From an uncultured Bacillota bacterium (GTDB lineage Bacteria > Bacillota > Clostridia > Tissierellales > Tepidimicrobiaceae): a DNA stretch of 64,000 nt. The DNA lies in assembly GCA_937967955.1 (NCBI GenBank), contig CALBUB010000015.1:81965-145964 (forward strand). Reading direction: 5' to 3'. Position 1 is the first letter of the stretch; the number at the start of each line of letters is the position of its first letter. The notes under the pieces were generated by a model that saw only the letters and a list, made by a program, of their open reading frames with translations, was not told the DNA's origin and made no database searches. Shown piece after piece: positions 38,306 through 46,361 of this stretch. The position numbers were made by a program, and so were the translations under genes.

Positions 38306-39535
38306 ATGAAGGCAGAAATAATCTCCATAGGAAATGAACTTCTATCAGGCAATATACTTAATACAAATACCTACTATATAACTAGAAGGTTAACTGAAAT
38401 TGGAATTGAAGTACTCTACCATACTTCAGTAAAAGATGAGCCACAAATGCTTAAAGATGTAACAAATATTGGCTTGAATAGGGCAGAACTATTGATATAT
38501 ACAGGTGGACTAGGTCCAACATATGATGATGTAAGTAAAGAAGTAATTAGTGAAACATTAGGTCTTAAATTAAAGCTAAGTGAAGAATGTAAAAAATCTA
38601 TAGAAGAATATTTTAGAAAAAATAACAGGGAGATGACGCCTAACAACATAAAACAAGCATATATTCCTGAAGGAGCTAAATATCTTCCTAATGAAATTGG
38701 AACTGCCCCTGGCATATTTATTGAGTGGAAAGACAAAATAGTAGTTATGTTGCCAGGCCCTCCAAAAGAAATGAAAATTATGTTTGAAAAGTATGTAGTT
38801 CCATTAATAAAACAGGATTTTATAATTGAGGAAAAGACTATAAAAACAATAGATATTGGAGAAGCACAAATCGAAGATGTGTTACAAGATATAATAAGGA
38901 ATAATAATGGGGTTTATATTGCAACTTATGCTAAAAGTGGGACGGTGGATATTAAGATAGTAGCAAAAGGAAAAGATAGGGATAATATTGAAAAGTTATT
39001 GAGTGATACAGTAAAGAAAATAGAAAGTAGGCTTGGAGATTATATTTACAGCTATGAAGATGAAAATATAGAGGAAATTGTATTTAAAATGTTAAAAGAA
39101 AACAAAATGACAGTTGCTTTTTGTGAATCTTGTACTGGAGGGCTCATTACATCTAGATTTACCAAAATTCCTGGGGTATCGGAAGTTTTTGATAGAGCTT
39201 TAATAACTTATAGCAATATTTCAAAAATGGAAGAGTTAAATGTATCCAAAGAGACTCTAAAAAAACATGGAGCAGTTAGTAAAGAAACAGCCTTAGAAAT
39301 GGCAAAAGGACTTTTATATAAGGCAAATGTAGATGTTGCATTATCTATAACAGGAATAGCTGGTCCATCGGGTGGTAGTGAAACAAAACCTGTAGGCCTA
39401 GTATATATAGGTATATGCACAAAAGAGGATTCAAAGGTAGTAGAAGCTTTATTTAATGGAGATAGGACTTCTATTCAAAATAGAGCGTATTTAAAGGCAT
39501 TCAATGAACTAAGAAAGTTCTTGTCAAAAAAATAA
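38306..39535 (+). CDS. cinA: CinA: competence/damage-inducible protein, NMN deamidase
   Basis: 409 residues. The N-terminal molybdopterin-binding-like domain has I-G-N-E-L-L-S-G, G-G-L-G-P-T-Y-D-D and P-G-P-P-K-E-M. The C-terminal amidase domain has E-S-C-T-G-G and G-I-A-G-P-S-G-G. Family members hydrolyse ADP-ribose and deamidate NMN in NAD recycling. Usually next to recA, as here; the recA LexA box lies downstream of its stop, so cinA itself is not under that box. GAGGAGTGATGAA overlaps the start. Confidence 0.94.
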   Translation: MKAEIISIGNELLSGNILNTNTYYITRRLTEIGIEVLYHTSVKDEPQMLKDVTNIGLNRAELLIYTGGLGPTYDDVSKEVISETLGLKLKLSEECKKSIEEYFRKNNREMTPNNIKQAYIPEGAKYLPNEIGTAPGIFIEWKDKIVVMLPGPPKEMKIMFEKYVVPLIKQDFIIEEKTIKTIDIGEAQIEDVLQDIIRNNNGVYIATYAKSGTVDIKIVAKGKDRDNIEKLLSDTVKKIESRLGDYIYSYEDENIEEIVFKMLKENKMTVAFCESCTGGLITSRFTKIPGVSEVFDRALITYSNISKMEELNVSKETLKKHGAVSKETALEMAKGLLYKANVDVALSITGIAGPSGGSETKPVGLVYIGICTKEDSKVVEALFNGDRTSIQNRAYLKAFNELRKFLSKK

Positions 39536-39542
39536 AATACCT

Positions 39543-39571
39543 TTGACTATATTCACTTAATATTATAAAAT
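39543..39571 (+). promoter_or_regulatory. recA promoter
   Basis: TTGACT (39543-39548), a 17-bp spacer and TAAAAT (39566-39571), eight bases after the cinA stop. Confidence 0.75.
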
Positions 39572-39577
39572 TATATC

Positions 39578-39591
39578 AGAACATAAGTTCT
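39578..39591 (+). promoter_or_regulatory. LexA (SOS) box of recA
   Basis: AGAACATAAGTTCT matches the Gram-positive SOS box (CGAAC-N4-GTTCG) in both half-sites except the outer base pair. It lies just after the -10 hexamer, over the expected transcription start, a position that would block initiation. Confidence 0.85.
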
Positions 39592-39600
39592 TAATATGTG

Positions 39601-39632
39601 AAAGGTGGTGAAACCAGCTTAGCTGGGAAAAT
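39601..39632 (+). promoter_or_regulatory. Ribosome binding site separated from the recA start by a hairpin
   Basis: AAAGGTGGTGA (39601-39611) is 21 bases before ATG 39633, too far by itself. Between them CCAGC (39614-39618) and GCTGG (39622-39626) form a 5-bp stem with a TTA loop. Folding it would leave about nine unpaired bases, the normal distance. Confidence 0.55.
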
Positions 39633-40697
39633 ATGAGTAACAACATAAATATAGAAGAAAAAAAGAAAGCTTTAAGTATAGCTATGAGCCAAATTGAAAA
39701 ACAGTTCGGTAAAGGTTCTATAATGAGATTAGGAGATCAAAAAACAGTAAAGATGGAAGTAATACCTACTGGCTCTTTGAGTTTAGATATAGCCTTGGGT
39801 ATAGGAGGCTTTCCAAGAGGAAGGATTATTGAAATTTTTGGTCCCGAATCTTCTGGAAAAACCACAGTAGCTTTACATGCTATTGCTGAAGCGCAAAAGA
39901 TGAATGGTATAGCTGCTTTTATCGATGCAGAACATGCTCTTGATCCAAATTATGCAAAAAATCTAGGTGTAGATGTAGAAAATCTGATTGTTTCACAGCC
40001 TGATACAGGAGAGCAAGCCCTCGAAATTGCTGAGGCTTTAGTTAGAAGTGCTGCTGTAGACATTGTGGTAGTTGATTCTGTAGCAGCTTTAGTACCAAAG
40101 GCAGAAATAGAAGGAGAAATGGGGGATAGCCATGTAGGTTTACAAGCAAGGCTAATGTCTCAAGCTCTAAGGAAGCTTGCAGGAGCTATCAATAAATCTA
40201 ATGCAATTGTTATATTTATCAATCAGTTAAGAGAAAAAGTGGGAATTATGTTTGGTAATCCAGAAACGACAACTGGAGGTAGAGCTTTAAAATTCTATTC
40301 TTCTATACGTTTAGATGTAAGAAGAGTTGATGCTATAAAACAAGGAGATAGTGTTATAGGAAATAGGACTAGGGTAAAAGTAGTTAAAAATAAAGTAGCC
40401 CCTCCATTTAAGCAAGCAGAATTTGATATCATGTATGGAACAGGGATCTCCAACGAGGGCAATGTATTGGATGTGGGGGTAGAAGCTAATATAATAAACA
40501 AATCTGGTGCATGGTATAGTTACGGCGAACACAAACTTGGACAAGGTCGAGAAAATGCAAAACAATTCTTAAAAGATAATCCTTCTATTTACCAAGAAAT
40601 TGAAAATAAGATTAGGGAAAAATACAATCTTCCATATAATAATGTAGAGACTTCTTCTGAGGACAAAGGTAAAATTAAAGATGAAAAAACAAAATAA
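39633..40697 (+). CDS. recA: RecA recombinase
   Basis: 354 residues. [14 protein letters not shown] at the N-terminus, Walker A G-P-E-S-S-G-K-T (about 70), L1 [10 protein letters not shown] and L2 G-N-P-E-T-T-T-G-G. It forms the strand-exchange filament and is co-protease for LexA. Controlled by the adjacent promoter, LexA box and leader hairpin. A hairpin with a weak T-run separates it from the nuclease/ATPase genes downstream. Confidence 0.99.
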   Translation: MSNNINIEEKKKALSIAMSQIEKQFGKGSIMRLGDQKTVKMEVIPTGSLSLDIALGIGGFPRGRIIEIFGPESSGKTTVALHAIAEAQKMNGIAAFIDAEHALDPNYAKNLGVDVENLIVSQPDTGEQALEIAEALVRSAAVDIVVVDSVAALVPKAEIEGEMGDSHVGLQARLMSQALRKLAGAINKSNAIVIFINQLREKVGIMFGNPETTTGGRALKFYSSIRLDVRRVDAIKQGDSVIGNRTRVKVVKNKVAPPFKQAEFDIMYGTGISNEGNVLDVGVEANIINKSGAWYSYGEHKLGQGRENAKQFLKDNPSIYQEIENKIREKYNLPYNNVETSSEDKGKIKDEKTK

Positions 40698-40720
40698 ACC
40701 TCCGTTAGGAGGTTTATTTA
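40695..40720 (+). terminator. Hairpin after recA
   Basis: TAAACCTCC (40695-40703) pairs with GGAGGTTTA (40708-40716) around a GTTA loop; only TTTA follows. Probably a leaky terminator that lets recA transcripts reach the next four genes. Confidence 0.6.
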
Positions 40721-40735
40721 TAAGGAGTGTTAAAT

Positions 40736-41722
40736 TTGAAAATACTTTTTGTAACAGATACTCATATTAGAGGCACTACTCCTAAAAATAGAATGGATAA
40801 TTTTCCTGAGACTATAGAAAGAAAATTAAACGAAATTAAACAGATAGTTAAAGAACATAAAATCGATTATATACTACATGGTGGAGATTTATTTGATAGG
40901 CCTGATGTTTCAATATCCATCACAAGTAACTTTTCCAAAATATTAAATAGTTTTGGGGTGCCTATTTTCATAGTAATAGGAAATCACGATGTATATGGTC
41001 ATAATCCTGATACTGTAAATAGGAGTATGATAGGCTTATTAGATGCACTAAATGTAGTAAAATTGATTAAAGAAGGTGAAGTAATATATTTAAATAAGGA
41101 TGGAATTAAAGTACAATTAACAGGCCAACCCTATGTATACAATATTGATCATGAAGAAGGCAGAGCCAATTATATTGTGAAAGAAGTATCTAGTGATGTG
41201 GATTACTCTATACATATGGTTCATGGAATGTTGTTAAATAAGCCCTTTATTCAGGGTATACCCTATACTTTAATTGATGACATAAAAGATACTAAGGCTA
41301 ATATTACTTTATGTGGCCATTACCATACTGGTTTTGGGATCATAAATGTAGAAGGTAAATATTTTGTAAATCCAGGCAGTTTAGTTAGAATTACAAACAG
41401 TTTAGCGGAAATAAATAGGATGCCCAAGGTTGCAATAATTAAGTTAGGTGATTCTATAGATATAGAACTAGTTGAACTTAAATCTGCACTAAAGGGTGAA
41501 GAAGTGTTGAATAGGCAAGAAATTGAAAATCATATATTTAAAAGTGAAATTCTATTTGATTTTAAGCAGACAATAGAAAGGGCGATTAATTTTGATAAGT
41601 TAGAGGTAAATGAAATATTATTAGAAGTATCTAATGCAGAGGGAGTTTCTGAAGAAGTTAAAAAAGAAGCCCTAAGGAGAATATCCCTTTCACAGATGAA
41701 AAGCTTGGGAGATGAGTTATAG
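40736..41722 (+). CDS. SbcD/Mre11-like metallophosphoesterase
   Basis: 328 residues. All calcineurin-like nuclease motifs are present: D8-x-H10, G-G-D-L-F-D-R-P-D, G-N-H-D-V-Y-G-H, V-H-G-M and C-G-H-Y-H. Sequence after about residue 240 is short and helical, like the cap/Rad50-binding part but smaller than in SbcD (about 400 residues). The start is TTG 40736, set by AAGGAG at 40722-40727; the upstream GTG 40727 lies in that site. It is followed with overlap by a Walker-A ATPase, so it probably forms the nuclease of an Mre11-Rad50-type complex. Its exact substrate is unknown. Confidence 0.85.
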   Translation: MKILFVTDTHIRGTTPKNRMDNFPETIERKLNEIKQIVKEHKIDYILHGGDLFDRPDVSISITSNFSKILNSFGVPIFIVIGNHDVYGHNPDTVNRSMIGLLDALNVVKLIKEGEVIYLNKDGIKVQLTGQPYVYNIDHEEGRANYIVKEVSSDVDYSIHMVHGMLLNKPFIQGIPYTLIDDIKDTKANITLCGHYHTGFGIINVEGKYFVNPGSLVRITNSLAEINRMPKVAIIKLGDSIDIELVELKSALKGEEVLNRQEIENHIFKSEILFDFKQTIERAINFDKLEVNEILLEVSNAEGVSEEVKKEALRRISLSQMKSLGDEL

Positions 41723-43181
41723 TATGATTTATATTAAAAAAGTAATATTAGAAAATTTTCAGTCTCATAAGTATTCAGAATTAGAGTTTGATGCAGGATT
41801 AAATGTAATTGTAGGTCCCTCCGATCAGGGAAAAAGTGCAATTATTAGAGCTATTAAATGGGCCCTTTTCAATGAACCAGCTGGAGATTTCTTTATTAGA
41901 GAAGGGGAAAATGAATGTAGTGTTACTGTTGTTTTTAGTAATAATATTAAAATAAAAAGGTATAGGAGTAAAACTAAAAACTATTATTATCTATATGACA
42001 ATGATGGGGAAGAAATTGTTTTTCAAGGCTTTGGTACAAAAGTTCCTCAAGAAATATTAGATAGGATTTCCCTAAGAAAGGTATTATTAGATGAAAATAG
42101 GCCTAATTTAATCAATATAGGAGAGCAATTGGAAGGTCCTTTTTTGCTATCAGAAAAGACTTCTACAAGAGCAAATGCTATAGGGCGTTTAGTCGGTGTG
42201 CATATTATTGACGATGCTTTAAAGGAGACATTAAGGGATAATAGGAACTTAAAGATTGAAAAGAGGAAACTTGAGGAAACTTTAGCAGCATTAAATGAAA
42301 ATTTGTCTCAGTATGATTATTTAGATGATTTAATGGCAAAAGTCAATAGATTAAAAGATATAAAGAGCAACATTTATAATAAACAATTGAAACATAATGA
42401 ACTAGTTGAGAAACATAAGCAGCTAACACAAATTAATACTGAAATTAAACTTTTAAAAACTAATATGGAAAAATTAAAAAATTTAGATATAATACTAGAT
42501 TTAGAAAGGCGATTATCACAAAAAATTAAAGATTACAAATATATTTCTTCAAAGCAAGAAAGTCTTATTAATATATTGAATAATATTAGATATAGTGAAA
42601 ATTTACTATCAAATTTGAAGGATATTGATAAAATAGATGAGCATATAAGGAGATTAAATTTATTAATCCTAAGAAAAGATAAGTTAAATAAGCTTTATAG
42701 TAGGTATGACACAATAAAAAAAGAGATTTACGTTAATAAGAATATATTAAATAGCTTAGAGAATATAGATAAAATTGAAGAAAGATTAAACATAATGGAT
42801 ACAAAATATACGTATCTAACAAAGATATATCAATTAAAGAGTAGGCTAGATAGTGTTAATAAAAGGCTTTCAATAGGTAAAACATATATAGACAAATTAG
42901 CCAATGTTAAATCTATTGAAAGTATAAAGGTAACAATCGAAACTAAACACAATTTGTTGCTTAATTTATTGTCCATAAAAAAGAATTATGATACAACAAA
43001 AGATGAGGTATTAAGATTAAAGGAAAGACTAAACTCCATACAAAATGAGATAAATAATTACTTAGATAGATATAATAAAATATTGAGTAAAATAGAAGTT
43101 TGTCCACTATGTTTTAATCCTATTGATAAGGCAAGTATAGGAAGGATAGTAAGAAATTTTCAAAGGGAGGAAGTACATTGA
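41712..43181 (+). CDS. Rad50/SbcC-like ATPase, N-terminal half ending at the zinc hook
   Basis: 489 residues. SMC-type N-terminus V-I-L-E-N-F-Q-S-H-K, Walker A G-P-S-D-Q-G-K-S (35-42), then a long coiled coil (about 170-460) with a clear 47-residue repeat. C-P-L-C (464-467) matches the Rad50 CxxC hook; only 22 residues follow it. There is no signature motif or Walker B: those lie in the separate protein at 43426. ATG 41712 overlaps the previous stop; ATG 41724, 12 bases after GGGAG, is a likely alternative start (M-I-Y-I-K-K). SbcC itself is usually over 1000 residues in one chain. Confidence 0.85.
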   Translation: MSYSMIYIKKVILENFQSHKYSELEFDAGLNVIVGPSDQGKSAIIRAIKWALFNEPAGDFFIREGENECSVTVVFSNNIKIKRYRSKTKNYYYLYDNDGEEIVFQGFGTKVPQEILDRISLRKVLLDENRPNLINIGEQLEGPFLLSEKTSTRANAIGRLVGVHIIDDALKETLRDNRNLKIEKRKLEETLAALNENLSQYDYLDDLMAKVNRLKDIKSNIYNKQLKHNELVEKHKQLTQINTEIKLLKTNMEKLKNLDIILDLERRLSQKIKDYKYISSKQESLINILNNIRYSENLLSNLKDIDKIDEHIRRLNLLILRKDKLNKLYSRYDTIKKEIYVNKNILNSLENIDKIEERLNIMDTKYTYLTKIYQLKSRLDSVNKRLSIGKTYIDKLANVKSIESIKVTIETKHNLLLNLLSIKKNYDTTKDEVLRLKERLNSIQNEINNYLDRYNKILSKIEVCPLCFNPIDKASIGRIVRNFQREEVH

Positions 43182-43429
43182 AAAACTACGAAAAAGAGTT
43201 AAATCTATTGAAAGAAAATTTAGAAAGGGCCAAGAGCTTAAAATATAGAGCAGAAGCAAGACTAGAACAACTAAATAATCAACAACAGGAAATAATAAAG
43301 GAATTAAAAGAACTTGGAGTTAATCCTGAGGATTTAGAAGAAGAAATCAATAAGTTGGCTGAAGAAATTGAAGAATTGTTTGAAGAAGCTAATAGATTAA
43401 TGCCAAAAGATATTTTAGAAAAGAAGTGA
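43178..43429 (+). CDS. Small coiled-coil protein within the split Rad50-like cassette
   Basis: 83 residues, almost entirely charged alpha-helix with heptad-like leucines (L-N-L-L-K-E-N-L-E-R-A, then E-E-E-I-N-K-L-A-E-E-I-E-E-L). No cysteine, membrane helix or catalytic motif. TTG start overlaps the preceding stop (TTGA) with AAAGGGAGG ideally placed at 43162-43170; its own stop overlaps the next GTG. Not recognised as a named family. It might extend or bridge the coiled-coil arms of the split ATPase; this is inference from position and composition. Confidence 0.75.
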   Translation: MKNYEKELNLLKENLERAKSLKYRAEARLEQLNNQQQEIIKELKELGVNPEDLEEEINKLAEEIEELFEEANRLMPKDILEKK

Positions 43430-44091
43430 TAATTATGATAAAAGATTATAGGGAATTAGAAGATGCAATATTAAAATTAAATTCTTTCCTTGCTAAAGAA
43501 CAAGGTAAGAGGGAAAGGATTCTAGAACAAATTGAAGAAAATAAGAAGATGATTAAAGAAATAAATGAGCAAATAGAATTGAATGAAAAAGTTAGCATAT
43601 TATTGCAAAAAACCTCTGAGTTTGCTAGAAATCAAGCTAAATTGCAGATAGAGTCATTAGTTACCAATTGCCTACAATATATTTTTGAAAGCAATGTAGA
43701 GTTTAAAATTGAGATTGAAGAATCTTATAGTAAGCCTAATGCTGAATTTTATGTTATTACAAAGGATAATGATATAACGGTAAAAAACAAGCCGGAACTT
43801 TCAAGGGGTGGCGGTGTAATAGATATTATATCTCTAGCACTGAGGATAGCTTTTTTACAAATACATAAACCTAAAATAGAAGGGCCTCTTATACTAGATG
43901 AACCAGCAAAACATGTAAGCGAAGAATATATTTATAATGTTGCAGAATTTCTTAAAAAAGCATCAGAGATGTTTCAAAGGCAAATAATTATGGTTACCCA
44001 TAATAATCATCTATCTGCTATTGGAACAAATACTTATAGAGTTCAACTAAAAGGTAGTATTAGTCAAGTTGAAAAAGTAGGACACAATTAA
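43426..44091 (+). CDS. Rad50/SbcC-like ATPase, C-terminal half
   Basis: 221 residues. A coiled-coil lead-in (about 10-75), then the ABC signature region L-S-R-G-G-G (125-130) followed by I-S-L-A-L-R, Walker B L-I-L-D-E-P (155-160), D-loop A-K-H-V-S-E-E and H-loop V-T-H (190-192). It lacks any Walker A, which is in the protein at 41712. The two chains would together make one Rad50-type head. GTG 43426 overlaps the preceding stop (GTGA); ATG 43435 is the alternative. The coil is far shorter than that of the N-half, so the arms are unequal. Confidence 0.82.
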   Translation: MIIMIKDYRELEDAILKLNSFLAKEQGKRERILEQIEENKKMIKEINEQIELNEKVSILLQKTSEFARNQAKLQIESLVTNCLQYIFESNVEFKIEIEESYSKPNAEFYVITKDNDITVKNKPELSRGGGVIDIISLALRIAFLQIHKPKIEGPLILDEPAKHVSEEYIYNVAEFLKKASEMFQRQIIMVTHNNHLSAIGTNTYRVQLKGSISQVEKVGHN

Positions 44092-44096
44092 TATTC

Positions 44097-44125
44097 TTGA
44101 CATATTTATTAAAAAGTAATAAAAT
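44097..44125 (+). promoter_or_regulatory. Promoter for rny
   Basis: Consensus TTGACA (44097-44102), a 17-bp spacer and TAAAAT (44120-44125), directly after the ATPase gene. Confidence 0.75.
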
Positions 44126-44173
44126 AAAAGCAAACTATAGTCATTCTATTTTTGGGTTTCTGTGTACATTCTA

Positions 44174-44204
44174 TAAGCCGGTAAATAATACGGTTTATAT
44201 TTTT
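44174..44204 (+). terminator. Hairpin in the rny leader
   Basis: TAAGCCG (44174-44180) pairs with CGGTTTA (44191-44197, one G-U pair) and is followed by TATTTTTATT. It lies downstream of the rny promoter, so it may act as an attenuator. Confidence 0.45.
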
Positions 44205-44272
44205 ATTCTTTAGAATTGGAACAGATGAAAAAATGAATGAAACTTGAAAACTTAATAGAACGGAGGTGTACT

Positions 44273-45805
44273 GTGATTGATATCATAGTTAACATTTTAG
44301 TAGCTATCATAGGAATTATTGCAGGTTTTTCCATAAGAAAAACTATTGCAGAAAAGAAAATAGGAAATGCAGAAGAGTTGGCAAAAAAGATTGTAGAAGA
44401 TGCAAATAAAGAAGCTGAAACTAATAAAAAAGAAATATTATTAGAAGCAAAAGAAGAAGCACATAGAATAAGACTTGAAAATGAAAGAGAGAATAGAGAA
44501 AGAAGATTAGAGATTCAAAGACAAGAAAAGCGTCTAATGCAAAAAGAGGAGTCTTTGGATAAAAAGGCTGACGCTTTAGAAAAAAAAGAGGAAGCTTTGA
44601 TTATAAAAGAAAGAGAATTAGAAGAAAAAGAAAATCATATAAATGAATTATATGAACAGCAAGTTAAAGAATTAGAAAGATTATCAGGTCTTACTTGTGA
44701 AGAAGCAAAAGAAATACTACTAAATGATGTAAAGAAGGAAGTAGATTATGAGGCTGCAATATTAATCAGGGAAATGGAAAGTAGAGTTAAAGAAGAAGCT
44801 GATAAGAAAGCTAGAGAAATAATATCATATGCTATCCAAAAATGTGCTGTTGATTATGTTGCTGAAACGACTGTTACAGTAGTTTCATTACCAAACGATG
44901 AAATGAAAGGAAGGATTATAGGTAGGGAAGGTAGAAACATTAGAACTTTAGAAACTTTAACCGGGATTGATTTAATAATAGATGATACTCCTGAAGCTGT
45001 AGTACTATCAGGGTTTGATCCTATCAGAAGGGAAATAGCAAGAATTGCACTAGAAAAACTAATAGCAGATGGAAGAATTCATCCAGCTAGAATAGAAGAA
45101 ATGGTTGAAAAAGCGAAAAGAGAAATCAATAACTTAATTAGAGATGAAGGAGAACAAGCAGCATTTGAAGCAGGAGTTCATGGTCTCCATAGTGAACTAA
45201 TAAAATTATTAGGTCGATTAAAGTTTAGAACAAGCTATGGACAAAATGTTCTTAAACACTCAATTGAAGTAGCAAAATTAGCAGGTGCAATGGCTGCAGA
45301 ATTAGGAGCTAATGTAAAAATTGCTAAAAGAGCAGGCTTACTTCATGATATTGGGAAAGCGGTAGACCATGAAGTGGAAGGTCCTCATGTAGATATAGGG
45401 GTAGAATTAGCTAATAAATATAAAGAATCTGATGAAGTAATTCATTGTATTGCAGCACACCACGGAGATATTGAACCACAAACTGTAGAAGCTGTATTAG
45501 TGCAAGCAGCTGATGCAATATCGGCTGCAAGGCCTGGGGCTAGAAGAGAAACCCTAGAGGCTTATATTAAACGTTTAGAAAAATTAGAAGAAATAGCCAA
45601 CTCATTTGAGGGGATTGAAAAATCCTATGCAATTCAAGCTGGTAGAGAACTAAGAATCATGGTTAAACCAGAAGAATTGGATGATAATCAAATCGTCCTT
45701 ATTGCAAGAGAAATAGTAAAGAAAATTGAGGAAGAACTAGATTATCCAGGTCAAATAAAGGTTAATGTTATTAGAGAAACTAGAGCTATTGAGTATGCAA
45801 AATAA
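44273..45805 (+). CDS. rny: Ribonuclease Y
   Basis: 510 residues. One N-terminal membrane helix, a long coiled coil (about 25-190), a KH domain ([12 protein letters not shown]) and an HD domain (L-L-H-D-I-G-K-A, about 355). Membrane-tethered endoribonuclease that starts mRNA decay in Firmicutes. The start is GTG 44273 behind CGGAGGTG; the in-frame extension to 44237 precedes that site. Often found after recA, but here separated from it by the split nuclease cassette. Confidence 0.96.
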   Translation: MIDIIVNILVAIIGIIAGFSIRKTIAEKKIGNAEELAKKIVEDANKEAETNKKEILLEAKEEAHRIRLENERENRERRLEIQRQEKRLMQKEESLDKKADALEKKEEALIIKERELEEKENHINELYEQQVKELERLSGLTCEEAKEILLNDVKKEVDYEAAILIREMESRVKEEADKKAREIISYAIQKCAVDYVAETTVTVVSLPNDEMKGRIIGREGRNIRTLETLTGIDLIIDDTPEAVVLSGFDPIRREIARIALEKLIADGRIHPARIEEMVEKAKREINNLIRDEGEQAAFEAGVHGLHSELIKLLGRLKFRTSYGQNVLKHSIEVAKLAGAMAAELGANVKIAKRAGLLHDIGKAVDHEVEGPHVDIGVELANKYKESDEVIHCIAAHHGDIEPQTVEAVLVQAADAISAARPGARRETLEAYIKRLEKLEEIANSFEGIEKSYAIQAGRELRIMVKPEELDDNQIVLIAREIVKKIEEELDYPGQIKVNVIRETRAIEYAK

Positions 45806-45832
45806 TCAATCCCGTTAGTATAAATACCTTCC

Positions 45833-45878
45833 AAAAAGTATAGCATTAAAAAATATTTAAAAAAAATCTATACTTTTT
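45833..45878 (+). terminator. Possible terminator after rny
   Basis: AAAAAGTATAG (45833-45843) pairs with CTATACTTTTT (45868-45878); the loop is 24 bases and A/T-only, so it is weak. Confidence 0.45.
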
Positions 45879-45889
45879 TAAAAAATAAA

Positions 45890-45918
45890 AGAGGAATTTT
45901 ATAAAATTTGTAGAATAA
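45890..45918 (+). promoter_or_regulatory. Sigma-H promoter for spoVS
   Basis: AGAGGAATT (45890-45898) and GTAGAATAA (45910-45918), 11 bp apart, match the Bacillus sigma-H consensus (RnAGGAwww, 11-12 bp, RnnGAATww). spoVS is sigma-H dependent in Bacillus. Confidence 0.75.
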
Positions 45919-45979
45919 TAACAATATGAAATATAATTTATACTATCAATAAAATAATATAAAAAGAGGGGGATATATA

Positions 45980-46240
45980 ATGGATGTATTAAAAGTATCA
46001 GCAAAATCAAGTCCAAATGCTGTAGCAGGAGCACTGGCTGGTGTTTTAAGAGAAAAAGGCAATGCCGAAATTCAAGCCATTGGCGCAGGTGCTTTAAATC
46101 AAGCAGTTAAAGCGGTAGCCATAGCAAGAGGATTTGTAGCACCTAGTGGAATTGATCTAATTTGTATACCAGCATTTACAGACATAGAAATAGACGGAGA
46201 AGAAAGAACTGCTATGAAGCTAATTGTAGAACCAAGATAA
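45980..46240 (+). CDS. spoVS: Stage V sporulation protein S
   Basis: 86 residues, the exact SpoVS length: V-L-K-V-S-A-K-S-S-P-N-A-V-A-G-A and Q-A-I-G-A-G-A-L-N-Q-A-V-K-A-V-A-I-A-R-G. An Alba-like small protein that influences coat assembly and septation; also found in some non-sporeformers. GAGGGGGAT precedes the ATG. A monocistronic unit between a sigma-H-type promoter and a strong terminator. Confidence 0.96.
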   Translation: MDVLKVSAKSSPNAVAGALAGVLREKGNAEIQAIGAGALNQAVKAVAIARGFVAPSGIDLICIPAFTDIEIDGEERTAMKLIVEPR

Positions 46241-46256
46241 TGTTTCGTTCTTGAAT

Positions 46257-46290
46257 AAAAAAACCTACTAATTTTTTAGTAGGTTTTTTT
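46257..46290 (+). terminator. Intrinsic terminator after spoVS
   Basis: CCTACTAA (46264-46271) pairs with TTAGTAGG (46276-46283), extended by A-tract/T-tract pairing on both sides. Confidence 0.9.
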
Positions 46291-46361
46291 ATTTTGAAAT
46301 AAATTTGTGATTGTATATAATATACTTAAGAATTAAAAATGATGCAAAAGGAGAGTTTGAA

